From assembly GCA_017536285.1 (NCBI GenBank), contig JAFXHP010000048.1, positions 1 through 8,544 of the forward strand: a stretch of 8,544 bases of DNA. Direction: 5' to 3'. The stretch comes from Clostridia bacterium (lineage in GTDB: Bacteria; Bacillota_A; Clostridia; UMGS1883; HGM11501). The notes below the pieces were generated by a model that did not search any database, was not told where the DNA came from, and saw only the letters and a list, made by a program, of their open reading frames with translations. A program made the position numbers and the translations under genes. Positions 1 to 5,228 of this stretch are shown here, in pieces. Every line of letters starts with the position of its first letter. Position 1 is the first letter of the stretch.

Positions 1-806
1 AATGCATGCATGGGCTGACCCATTTCAAGCATAAGATAGTTTGTAAGGTCGGCAAGGAAGTTGATTGCTCTCATTCCGCAGTAGTAAAGACGGATTCTCA
101 TATTAACGGGGCTTACGTTTCTTGAAATACCCTCAAACTGAAGGCAGGAATATCTCTGACATAAGGGGTCTTCTATCTTTAAGTCCACCTTTTTGAGGTT
201 TTCATATGCCTTAAGGTCAGCCACGGGAAGGGGCTTAAGCTCACGCTTTGCGATTGCCGCAAATTCACGGGCGATTCCGTAGTGTCCCCAGAGGTCGGGG
301 CGGTTTGTTAAAGACTTATTATCAACCTCGAAAATGATGTCTTCAATTTCGTAAACTGACTTAAGGTCTGTACCCAAAGGGATATCGTCTGTGATTTCCA
401 TAATACCGTCGTTACTGTCGCTTAAGCCAAGCTCCTTTTCGGAACAGCACATACCGTTGGAGGTATAGCCTGCAAGCTTTCTGGGAGCGATTGTGATGTC
501 TCCAACCTGAGCACCTAATTTTGCAAAAGCTGTCTTAAGACCAACCCTTACATTGGGAGCACCGCAAACAACGTCAACAAGCTCATCCTCGCCGATATCA
601 ACCTTTAAAAGGTGAAGCTTCTTTGATTCGGGATGGTTTTCAACTGATTTTATTTCTGCACAAACGATGCCGGAAATGTCTGCACCCTTATGGAAAATGT
701 CGTTTTCAACCTCTGCTGTGGCAAGAGAGAATTTTGCAATTAAATCCATTTTGTCAAGGCCCGCAAGGTCAACAAAATCGGAAATCCAGTTCATTGATAA
801 AAACAT
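1..806 (-). CDS. pheT: Phenylalanyl-tRNA synthetase beta subunit, N-terminal part (cut by window edge)
   Basis: This is the beta chain of the alpha2-beta2 cytoplasmic enzyme that charges tRNA-Phe. Translating the minus strand from the ATG at 806 gives 268 codons without a stop, running off the left edge. The protein opens MFLSMNWISDFVDLAG, followed by an EMAP/OB-fold tRNA-binding domain at roughly residues 40-150. A core motif, VDNKSLTNRPDLWGHYGIAR, lies near residue 170, and the visible part ends in MLEMGQPMHAF, which belongs to the B3/B4 editing region. All of this is typical of bacterial PheT, which is usually about 800 residues, so about one third is seen. The start at 806 is preferred over the ATG at 794 because AAGGAG at 820-815 lies 8 bases upstream of it. 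The gene follows pheS by 16 bases and shares its T-box-controlled transcript. The family call is secure. Confidence 0.96.
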   Translation of the reverse strand, partial: MFLSMNWISDFVDLAGLDKMDLIAKFSLATAEVENDIFHKGADISGIVCAEIKSVENHPESKKLHLLKVDIGEDELVDVVCGAPNVRVGLKTAFAKLGAQVGDITIAPRKLAGYTSNGMCCSEKELGLSDSNDGIMEITDDIPLGTDLKSVYEIEDIIFEVDNKSLTNRPDLWGHYGIAREFAAIAKRELKPLPVADLKAYENLKKVDLKIEDPLCQRYSCLQFEGISRNVSPVNMRIRLYYCGMRAINFLADLTNYLMLEMGQPMHA

Positions 807-822
807 ATCTGCCGCTCCTTTC

Positions 823-1875
823 TTATTTGTCGTCCGTGAACTGAGAAAGACTCTTAAGAGAGCCTGAGTTAAGGTCACGGATATCTTTAATGCCGTATTT
901 CATCATTGCAAGACGGGTAAGACCAAGACCGAAGGCAAAGCCTGTGTATTCCTCGGGGTCAATTCCGCCTGCCTTTAATACCTCGGGATGAATCATACCG
1001 CAGGGGCAAAGCTCAAGCCAGCCGCTGTGCTTACAGGAGGGACAGCCTTCGCCGCCGCAGATAAGACAGCTTATGTCAAGCTCAAATCCGGGTTCCACAA
1101 AGGGGAAGAAGCCGGGACGTAAGCGAACCTTTATGTCCTTCTGGAAAACCTCTGAAAGCATGGTCTTCATAAAGAAGATAAGGTTTGAAATGGAAATGTT
1201 TTTGTCAACCATAACGCCTTCCATCTGGAAGAAGGTGTTTTCGTGGCAGGCATCTGTTGCTTCGTTACGGAAGCATCTTCCGGGGAAAATAGCCTTGATG
1301 GGCTTACCCTCATTGATTAATGCATCCTTGTACTTTTTGTAAATTGCGTTCTGTGCCGCAGAGGTGTGGGACTTAAGCAACTGACCGTTTTCAAGGTAGT
1401 AGGTGTCCTGCATATCTCTTGCGGGATGGTCTTTGGGAATATTAAGTGCCTCAAAGCACTCATAGTCTGTTACAATTTCGCTGTAGTCTTCAATGGCAAA
1501 GCCCATAGACTTAAATACCTCTTCACACTGTCTCTGTACAAGTGTGATGGGGTGGTATGAGCCTCTCTTAAGTGTAGGAGGCATTGAAATGTCAAATTCG
1601 GGCATTTTTGCAAGCTCTGCCTCAAGCTCCTTTTTCTTAAGTTCCTCTCTCTTTTCTGTAATTTTCTCGTTAACCTCGTCCTTAAGCACGTTAACCGTCT
1701 GTCCGAAAACCTTCTTTTCTTCGGGTGACAGGTTTTTCATTTCCTGCATAAGGCCTGTGATGTAGCCCTTTTTGCCTGTGTATTCAACTCGTAAGTTTTC
1801 AAGCTCTTCCATGGTGTTAACCTTGGAAAGCGCTTCGGCAAAGGCAAGCTTTAACTCATTTGTTTTATCTGCCAT
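823..1875 (-). CDS. pheS: Phenylalanyl-tRNA synthetase alpha subunit
   Basis: Catalytic chain of class II PheRS, forming Phe-AMP and Phe-tRNA together with PheT. The product has 350 residues, the usual bacterial size. The N-terminal coiled-coil arm spans about residues 1-90. Motif 2 (FPGRCFRNEATDACHE) is at 197-211 and motif 3 (GFAFGLGLTRLAMM) at 312-325. Between them are C270, C273, C278 and C281, a CxxC-x4-CxxC insert as in other Gram-positive PheS, followed by LCPCGMIHPEVL, which adds C290 and C292 just before the conserved GMxHP. The ATG at 1875 (MADKTNELKL) is chosen because AAAGGA ends 9 bases upstream. Longer in-frame starts at 1893 and 1941 would place the ribosome site inside the protein or translate the T-box terminator. 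Expression should rise when tRNA-Phe is uncharged, through the leader upstream. Confidence 0.98.
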   Translation of the reverse strand: MADKTNELKLAFAEALSKVNTMEELENLRVEYTGKKGYITGLMQEMKNLSPEEKKVFGQTVNVLKDEVNEKITEKREELKKKELEAELAKMPEFDISMPPTLKRGSYHPITLVQRQCEEVFKSMGFAIEDYSEIVTDYECFEALNIPKDHPARDMQDTYYLENGQLLKSHTSAAQNAIYKKYKDALINEGKPIKAIFPGRCFRNEATDACHENTFFQMEGVMVDKNISISNLIFFMKTMLSEVFQKDIKVRLRPGFFPFVEPGFELDISCLICGGEGCPSCKHSGWLELCPCGMIHPEVLKAGGIDPEEYTGFAFGLGLTRLAMMKYGIKDIRDLNSGSLKSLSQFTDDK

Positions 1876-1918
1876 ATTTAAAAATCCTTTCATATAAATT
1901 TTCTTTTGATTATGTCTT

Positions 1919-1955
1919 AAAATATAAAAAGCCCGTCCCATTGTCTGGGACGAGC
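1919..1955 (-). terminator. T-box-controlled intrinsic terminator ahead of pheS
   Basis: On the minus strand GCTCGTCCCA (1955-1946), loop GACAA, TGGGACGGGC (1940-1931) makes a 10-bp stem with a single G-T pair, followed by TTTTTATATT. The CGTCCC of the 5' arm is also the partner of the GGG in the T-box sequence, so terminator and antiterminator exclude each other, as in other T-box leaders. Confidence 0.95.
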
Positions 1956-1988
1956 GTTTGCCCGCGGTACCACCCGGATTCGGAATTC

Positions 1989-2040
1989 TGTCATTCTGAG
2001 GTGCAGGCGTTTGTAAAACGCCGAAACCCGAAGAATCTCT
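1989..2040. repeat. Palindromic repeat, copy 1, inside the T-box leader
   Basis: Plus-strand arms TGTCATTCTGAG (1989-2000) and CGAAGAATCTCT (2029-2040) are identical, base for base, to the arms of the element at 5091-5127. ATTCT and AGAAT within the arms pair with each other. The centre differs from copy 2 and holds its own perfect hairpin, GGCGTTT/AAACGCC with loop GTA (2006-2022). From memory, sequences of this TGTCATTCTGAG...CGAAGAATCTC kind are scattered in many bacterial genomes, mostly between genes; their mobilising enzyme is not known to me. The element is bracketed by a 6-bp stem, CGGAAT (1981-1986) and ATTCCG (2042-2047), so it occupies the loop of the T-box stem III position. Confidence 0.8.
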
Positions 2041-2220
2041 TATTCCGCTCTTTCGTCATCCATGGCGTGGGATGATGCACCCTGCTTAATCAAAGCTTTC
2101 GCAGGACACTCCAATGCTGAAATTCATATGCTGCTATCTTAAGGCGCTCTCAGCCGGTGACGCCCATTCTCTTAAAGAATCACTCGCATACTACTTACAC
2201 ATCTTCATAGTATCTACATT

Positions 2221-2248
2221 ATTATATCAGCTTTTTTTGATTTGTCAA
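2221..2248 (-). promoter_or_regulatory. Sigma-A type promoter of the pheS-pheT leader
   Basis: On the minus strand, TTGACA (2248-2243), a 16-base spacer and TATAAT (2226-2221) match both consensus hexamers fully. Transcription should begin near 2213, at the foot of T-box stem I. It stands back to back with the promoter of the phosphatase gene; the two -35 boxes lie about 34 bases apart. Confidence 0.88.
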
Positions 2249-2281
2249 GTGGGAAAAGAAAGCAAAAACTTAAATAAACTA

Positions 2282-2310
2282 TTGTAATGTGAATGAAAAT
2301 CTGCTAAAAT
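2282..2310 (+). promoter_or_regulatory. Promoter of the phosphatase-ACT-RAYT unit
   Basis: TTGTAA (2282-2287), 17-base spacer, TAAAAT (2305-2310), with a TG at 2302-2303 forming an extended -10 (TGCTAAAAT). The start would fall near 2317, giving a leader of only about 14 bases that consists mainly of the ribosome site GGAGG (2320-2324) ahead of the ATG at 2331. The hexamers are not perfect, so this is a good but unproven call. Confidence 0.7.
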
Positions 2311-2330
2311 AAATTTATTGGAGGAATTTT

Positions 2331-2984
2331 ATGTTTAAGTATGTTCTTTTTGACCTTGACGGAACCTTAACCGATTCTGCAAGGGGGATTAAAAACTGCA
2401 TAATATATTCCTGTGGAAAAATGGGACTCACCGTGCCAAAAGATGAAGTGCTTGACACCTTTTTAGGCCCACCGCTGGCTGAAAAATATGCCGAGGTTTT
2501 TTCCTTAAGTAAGGAGGAGGCAGACCGTGCGGTTGACATTTACCGCGAAAGGTTTGCACCCATCGGCCTTTTTGAAAACGATGTATACGACGGCGTTTTT
2601 GAAATGCTTAAAAGCCTTAAAGATGCGGGATGCATCCTTGGTGTTGCCACAAGCAAGCCCGAAATTTATGCAAAGAAAATACTTGATCACTTTGATCTGA
2701 CAAAGTATTTTGACGTATTGGTGGGAAGCGACTTAGAGGGCGGAAAGCATGACAAAACCGACGTTTTGAAAGAAGCACTTTTAAAGATGAATCCAAAAGA
2801 AAAAGCCGTTATGGTTGGAGACCGTTGCTTTGATATAGAAAGCGCACACATTCTTGGAACATATTCTCTTGCCGTTACCTACGGCTACGGAACAATAAAG
2901 GAAATCGAAGAAAGCAAGCCCGATTTTATGGTGGACAGCCCATCGGAAGTTGCGGACATAATTCTTGGAAAGAGGGATTTTTAA
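2331..2984 (+). CDS. HAD-superfamily phosphatase (phosphoglycolate phosphatase / nucleotidase-like)
   Basis: A 217-residue cytoplasmic hydrolase with all four HAD motifs. Motif I is DLDGT, with nucleophile D8 and general acid/base D10. Motif II is ATSKP (T107/S108). Motif III is K142. Motif IV is VGDRCFDIE, with D164 and D168 holding Mg2+. The helical cap between motifs I and II (about residues 15-90, including FLGPPL and GLFENDVYDGV) marks subfamily I with a C1 cap, the group of phosphoglycolate phosphatase and small 5'-nucleotidases. The substrate cannot be read from sequence, so Gph is not assigned. GGAGG lies 6 bases before the ATG. The stop overlaps the next start in TAATG, which suggests translational coupling to the ACT-domain gene. 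Confidence 0.92.
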   Translation: MFKYVLFDLDGTLTDSARGIKNCIIYSCGKMGLTVPKDEVLDTFLGPPLAEKYAEVFSLSKEEADRAVDIYRERFAPIGLFENDVYDGVFEMLKSLKDAGCILGVATSKPEIYAKKILDHFDLTKYFDVLVGSDLEGGKHDKTDVLKEALLKMNPKEKAVMVGDRCFDIESAHILGTYSLAVTYGYGTIKEIEESKPDFMVDSPSEVADIILGKRDF

Positions 2985-3451
2985 TGGAAGGCTTTAACAT
3001 ACAGCGTGTTGAAAAAATAACCGGCTGCTGCGTGGTTAATTTAACGGGGATAGAAAACAAAGTCGGAACGGCTTACAAAATATTTTCAGCTCTTGCAAAG
3101 GAAGAAATAAATGTCATAATAATACTTCAGAGCGTTAATGCCATAAGCACCAAGGCAAACGTTGGCTTTGTCATAGATGAATACGATGCGGAAAAAACGG
3201 AAGAAATTATTAAGGCTTCAGACATAGGGGGAAGGCTTGAAATAAAAAGAGACATTTCCCTTCTTTCCGTTGCAGGTGTGGGACTTTATCATAACCCCGA
3301 TATTTCAGCTAAAATTTTCGAGGTTTTATATGACAGAGGAATTGACATTCATCTGATTTCCCGCGGAGAAATGAAAATCCTTGCGGCGATAGATTCAGAC
3401 AGAATCGACGAGGCATATAAGGCGGTATCAAAGGGACTTGGAAGCCTGTGA
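2984..3451 (+). CDS. Stand-alone double-ACT protein (aspartokinase regulatory-domain-like)
   Basis: A 155-residue protein with two ACT folds. The first is at about residues 12-80, with an effector-type loop TGIENKVGTAYKIFSALAKE. The second is at about 90-152, with SVAGVGLYHNPDISAKIFEV and IHLISRGEMKILAAID. Both closely resemble the C-terminal half of aspartokinase, which binds lysine or threonine and also occurs alone as the beta subunit of Bacillus LysC. No kinase domain is present here or in the neighbouring frames. The gene begins inside the TAATG stop/start overlap with the phosphatase and has GAGGG about 8 bases upstream. It may be an amino-acid-sensing partner for an aspartokinase or for the phosphatase; this is inference, and the ligand is unknown. 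Confidence 0.9.
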   Translation: MEGFNIQRVEKITGCCVVNLTGIENKVGTAYKIFSALAKEEINVIIILQSVNAISTKANVGFVIDEYDAEKTEEIIKASDIGGRLEIKRDISLLSVAGVGLYHNPDISAKIFEVLYDRGIDIHLISRGEMKILAAIDSDRIDEAYKAVSKGLGSL

Positions 3452-3457
3452 TTTGTT

Positions 3458-3964
3458 ATGAAGGCTTTATCAAAACGTAAACCGACAAGGCTAAAAGGGT
3501 ATGACTACAGTATGCCGGGAGCATATTTTGTTACGGTATGCACGAAAAACAAGAAATGTATATTTGGTAAAATCGTAGGGGACGGCGATTTTGACGTCCC
3601 GAAAATGAATTTATCAAAATGCGGCACTGTTATAGAGAAACACTTGAATTTAATGAATGAAAAATATAATCATATAAAAATTAACAGTTATGTAATTATG
3701 CCGAATCATATTCATTTAATCTTAAATATTTCAGATTTTGTTGGCGGTGCGTCGGAAACCGCCGCACCCTACAATAATGAGATCTCAAAATTTATATCTC
3801 TGTTAAAGAGGTATTCTAACAGAGAATGTGGCGAAAATCTTTTTCAGCGGTCGTTTCACGACCATATAATACGCAATGAAAACGATTACATTAAAATATC
3901 GGAATACATAGAAACCAATGTCTTAAAATGGAAAGAGGATTGCTTTTACGACGGCACTCATTAA
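3458..3964 (+). CDS. REP-associated tyrosine transposase (RAYT, IS200/TnpA-like)
   Basis: A 168-residue single-strand endonuclease of the Y1 HUH family. The metal-binding HUH motif is MPNHIHLIL (H84, H86). The C-terminal part reads FQRSFHDHIIRNENDYIKIS then EYIETNVLKW, the hallmark of RAYTs; Y150 is the likely catalytic tyrosine, with Y144 as an alternative. The N-terminal part, YDYSMPGAYFVTVCTKNKKC, is also typical. The length is usual and the frame is intact, so it may be active. RAYTs are single-copy, domesticated relatives of IS200 thought to nick and move REP hairpins that begin with GTAG. Two such hairpins lie within this gene, encoding residues 40-48 and 97-105. It starts 6 bases after the ACT gene with no clear ribosome site and is AT-rich outside the two hairpins, unlike its neighbours, which suggests acquisition into the end of an existing transcription unit. 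Confidence 0.93.
   Translation: MKALSKRKPTRLKGYDYSMPGAYFVTVCTKNKKCIFGKIVGDGDFDVPKMNLSKCGTVIEKHLNLMNEKYNHIKINSYVIMPNHIHLILNISDFVGGASETAAPYNNEISKFISLLKRYSNRECGENLFQRSFHDHIIRNENDYIKISEYIETNVLKWKEDCFYDGTH
3575..3601 (+). repeat. REP-like GTAG hairpin A inside the RAYT gene
   Basis: Plus strand: GTAG (3575-3578), then GGGACG (3579-3584) pairing with CGTCCC (3595-3600). The upper part is CGA/TTG (C-G, G-T, A-T) closed by TT, and a G-A mismatch lies between the two stem segments. A GTAG foot followed by an imperfect hairpin is the described form of RAYT-recognised REP elements. In frame it encodes VGDGDFDVP (residues 40-48), a surface loop in relatives. Confidence 0.72.
3746..3772 (-). repeat. REP-like GTAG hairpin B inside the RAYT gene, inverted
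   Basis: Minus strand: GTAG (3772-3769), then GGTGCG (3768-3763) pairing with CGCACC (3751-3746). The upper part is CGG/CCG with loop TTT, and the same G-A mismatch separates the segments. Compared with hairpin A, stem bases differ on both sides so that pairing is kept (GGGACG/CGTCCC against GGTGCG/CGCACC, and CGA/TTG against CGG/CCG). It lies in the opposite orientation to A, 144 bases away, and encodes residues 97-105 (GASETAAPY) in the linker after the HUH strand. Confidence 0.72.
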
Positions 3965-3983
3965 GAGTGCCGTTATTTTTATT
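3951..3983 (+). terminator. Intrinsic terminator overlapping the end of the RAYT gene
   Basis: ACGGCACTC (3951-3959), loop ATTAA, GAGTGCCGT (3965-3973) is a perfect 9-bp stem followed by TATTTTTATT. The last RAYT codons form the 5' arm and the stop codon (3962-3964) is in the loop. It insulates the lacI-type promoter, whose -35 begins 8 bases after the stem. Confidence 0.85.
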
Positions 3984-4010
3984 GACAAAGAAATGTGCTT
4001 ATGTTATAAT
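3982..4010 (+). promoter_or_regulatory. Consensus promoter of the LacI-family gene
   Basis: TTGACA (3982-3987), 17-base spacer, TATAAT (4005-4010): a full consensus match in both boxes and spacing. The start site is expected near 4017, inside the operator at 4012-4029, so a bound repressor would block initiation or escape. An unusually strong promoter on a regulator gene fits autorepression. Confidence 0.92.
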
Positions 4011-4011
4011 T

Positions 4012-4029
4012 AGTGCAACCGATTGCACT
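4012..4029. promoter_or_regulatory. LacI-family operator O1 (autoregulatory)
   Basis: AGTGCAACCGATTGCACT is palindromic in 16 of 18 positions around a central CG, the classical form of LacI/GalR operators. Its core TGCAACCGATTGCA recurs exactly at 5180-5193, upstream of the next gene. It starts one base after the -10 box. Confidence 0.88.
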
Positions 4030-4054
4030 TGAGTTTCACGAAAGGGGGAAATGT

Positions 4055-5083
4055 ATGGCTGAAGTTACAATTTACACCATTGCAAAAGAGCTTAATATGA
4101 CGCCTTCCATGGTGAGCCGTGCTTTTAATCCGGCAGGGAAGATAAATGAGGAAAAGCGAAAGCTGGTTTTGGAAACTGCAAAGAAATATAACTTTTCGCC
4201 CAACCGCTTTGCATCCCGCTTATCCATGAAGCCCATAAAAATAGGCATATTCATAAGAAGCAGATACAAGGTAAACTTAGACAGAATGATTATCGGCATA
4301 GAAAACGCTTACGAAAAGCTTAAGGACTATAAGATAAGCTATGAGGTTGTGGTGAGAAATCCCCTTGTCGATCCGAGCCCTGACTATGAAGAAGAACTAT
4401 TGAAATTCAGGGATTTCGACGGTGTTTTGGTTGCGGGCTTAAGCTTTGATAAATACACAAATGCACTGGCTAAGCTTTACGAAGTAAATAAAAATCTGGT
4501 GCAGGTTCAGTCGGTAAATGAAAACGTAGGCTATCTATTTGCATCCAAGCATTCGGAAGAGGTATCGTCGTGTATGGCGGCAGAATTCTTATATAATTCT
4601 CTTCGCAAAAGCGAGCGTAAAAACGTGCTTCTTTTTACCGGCGATACGAAAAATACCCAGCACATAATTGCAGAAAAGTTTTTTAAAGAAGCTTGTGATG
4701 CTTACGGCATAAATGTGGTTGAAAGCATATCAATGATGGATAACGAGGAGTATTTCGGTGAAATCCTTCCTGACGTAATGGAGAAATACAAAGGCACACT
4801 TGACGGAATTTATATAACCAGCGGTTTTTCAAAGCCTTTATGTAGCTATCTTTCAGAAAATCCTTCGGACATTTCCCTTGTAACCTTTGATATACACCAG
4901 GATATAAAGGAATATCTTTCAAGGGGGATAGTTTCTGCGGCGATCAATCAGAATGTGGCGCTTCAGATGCAAAACGCCTTTGAAAGCCTGGCACATCACA
5001 TAATTTCCGAAGAGGAAATCCCGAAAATGCTCTATACCGACATTGATCTTGTACTGAAAAGCAATATGCATCAGTTTGAATAG
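4055..5083 (+). CDS. LacI/GalR-family transcriptional repressor
   Basis: A 342-residue DNA-binding regulator. The helix-turn-helix spans about residues 5-25 (TIYTIAKELNMTPSMVSRAF), with a hinge helix at about 50-57 (NRFASRLS) that carries the leucine expected to wedge into the central CG step of the operator. Residues 60-342 form a periplasmic-binding-protein-like effector domain, with FDGVLVAGLSF, FTGDTKNTQHIIAEKF, GIYITSGFSKP and LVTFDIHQDI in the expected order. The start at 4055 is chosen because GGGGG lies 6 bases upstream. An in-frame ATG-led extension from 4013 would begin inside the operator. The exact operator pair at its own promoter and before the aldolase gene shows that it very probably represses itself and the sugar operon. 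The inducer is unknown. Confidence 0.95.
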   Translation: MAEVTIYTIAKELNMTPSMVSRAFNPAGKINEEKRKLVLETAKKYNFSPNRFASRLSMKPIKIGIFIRSRYKVNLDRMIIGIENAYEKLKDYKISYEVVVRNPLVDPSPDYEEELLKFRDFDGVLVAGLSFDKYTNALAKLYEVNKNLVQVQSVNENVGYLFASKHSEEVSSCMAAEFLYNSLRKSERKNVLLFTGDTKNTQHIIAEKFFKEACDAYGINVVESISMMDNEEYFGEILPDVMEKYKGTLDGIYITSGFSKPLCSYLSENPSDISLVTFDIHQDIKEYLSRGIVSAAINQNVALQMQNAFESLAHHIISEEEIPKMLYTDIDLVLKSNMHQFE

Positions 5084-5090
5084 AAAAGGG

Positions 5091-5127
5091 TGTCATTCTG
5101 AGCAAGCGAAGCGAGCGAAGAATCTCT
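5091..5127. repeat. Palindromic repeat, copy 2
   Basis: Arms TGTCATTCTGAG (5091-5102) and CGAAGAATCTCT (5116-5127) are identical to those of the copy at 1989-2040 and in the same orientation. The 13-base centre is built from GCGA-like units. It begins 7 bases after the repressor stop codon and is followed by a small GTCCG/CGGAC hairpin (5128-5141) that may belong to it. There is no T-run, so it is not a standard terminator. Confidence 0.8.
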
Positions 5128-5151
5128 GTCCGTCTACGGACAGCACCTATT

Positions 5152-5179
5152 CTTACAGAAAATATTTTTTACCCATAAA
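5152..5179 (+). promoter_or_regulatory. Possible promoter of the aldolase-AKR-GH36 operon
   Basis: CTTACA (5152-5157), 16-base spacer, CATAAA (5174-5179); each box matches consensus at four of six bases. It is offered because the operator at 5178-5195 would overlap the -10 and start region, as LacI-family sites often do. No better pair is visible between the repressor gene and the aldolase. Such a weak promoter may need an activator, or the operon may partly depend on read-through from the repressor gene. Confidence 0.3.
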
Positions 5180-5195
5180 TGCAACCGATTGCATT
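5178..5195. promoter_or_regulatory. LacI-family operator O2 of the sugar operon
   Basis: AATGCAACCGATTGCATT shares the 14-base core TGCAACCGATTGCA with the operator in the repressor's own promoter and has the same central CG with palindromic arms. It is 33 bases upstream of the aldolase start codon. An exact match at two promoters in 1.2 kb strongly supports one regulon. Confidence 0.88.
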
Positions 5196-5228
5196 AAATA
5201 TAGAATGTAATTAAAAGGAGATATAAAA

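Larger units (their letters stand above)
1919..2213 (-). promoter_or_regulatory. T-box leader (tRNA-Phe-sensing riboswitch) of pheS-pheT
   Basis: Transcribed from about 2213 leftwards. Stem I contains an AGTA motif with GAA on the opposite side, the loop E type specifier loop, and an AGAGAATGGGCG distal region. The specifier triplet UUC (Phe) is at 2121-2119 and is followed by A, as expected. Then come a CCTGC/GCAGG hairpin (2105-2081, stem II position), a TCATCC/GGATGA hairpin (2075-2056, stem IIA/B position), a long hairpin at 2047-1981 in the stem III position, and the 14-base T-box CGGGTGGTACCGCG at 1976-1963. The transcript ends in a terminator. Known mechanism of the class: uncharged tRNA pairs with the specifier and with the T-box bulge and favours the antiterminator. 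The Phe specifier agrees with the downstream genes. Stem boundaries were drawn by eye. Confidence 0.95.

Noticed and set aside
1876..1941. Longer N-terminus for PheS starting at 1941 or 1893
   Set aside because: The extra codons run through the T-box terminator and its T-run or over the ribosome binding site. Homologous PheS proteins begin at MADKT-like residues, matching the start at 1875.
3458..3964. RAYT gene as part of a complete IS200/IS605 insertion sequence
   Set aside because: No tnpB-like gene and no subterminal hairpins flank it, and the C-terminal motifs are those of RAYT rather than IS200 TnpA. It is better seen as a domesticated single gene.
4013..4054. Upstream start for the LacI-family protein at 4013
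   Set aside because: This start lies inside the operator and before the expected transcription start. The ribosome site GGGGG at 4044-4048 fits the ATG at 4055.
5091..5141. Repeat plus hairpin as a rho-independent terminator of the repressor gene
   Set aside because: Pairing is interrupted and no run of T follows on either strand. The sequence identity with the copy in the T-box leader is better explained as a dispersed repeat.
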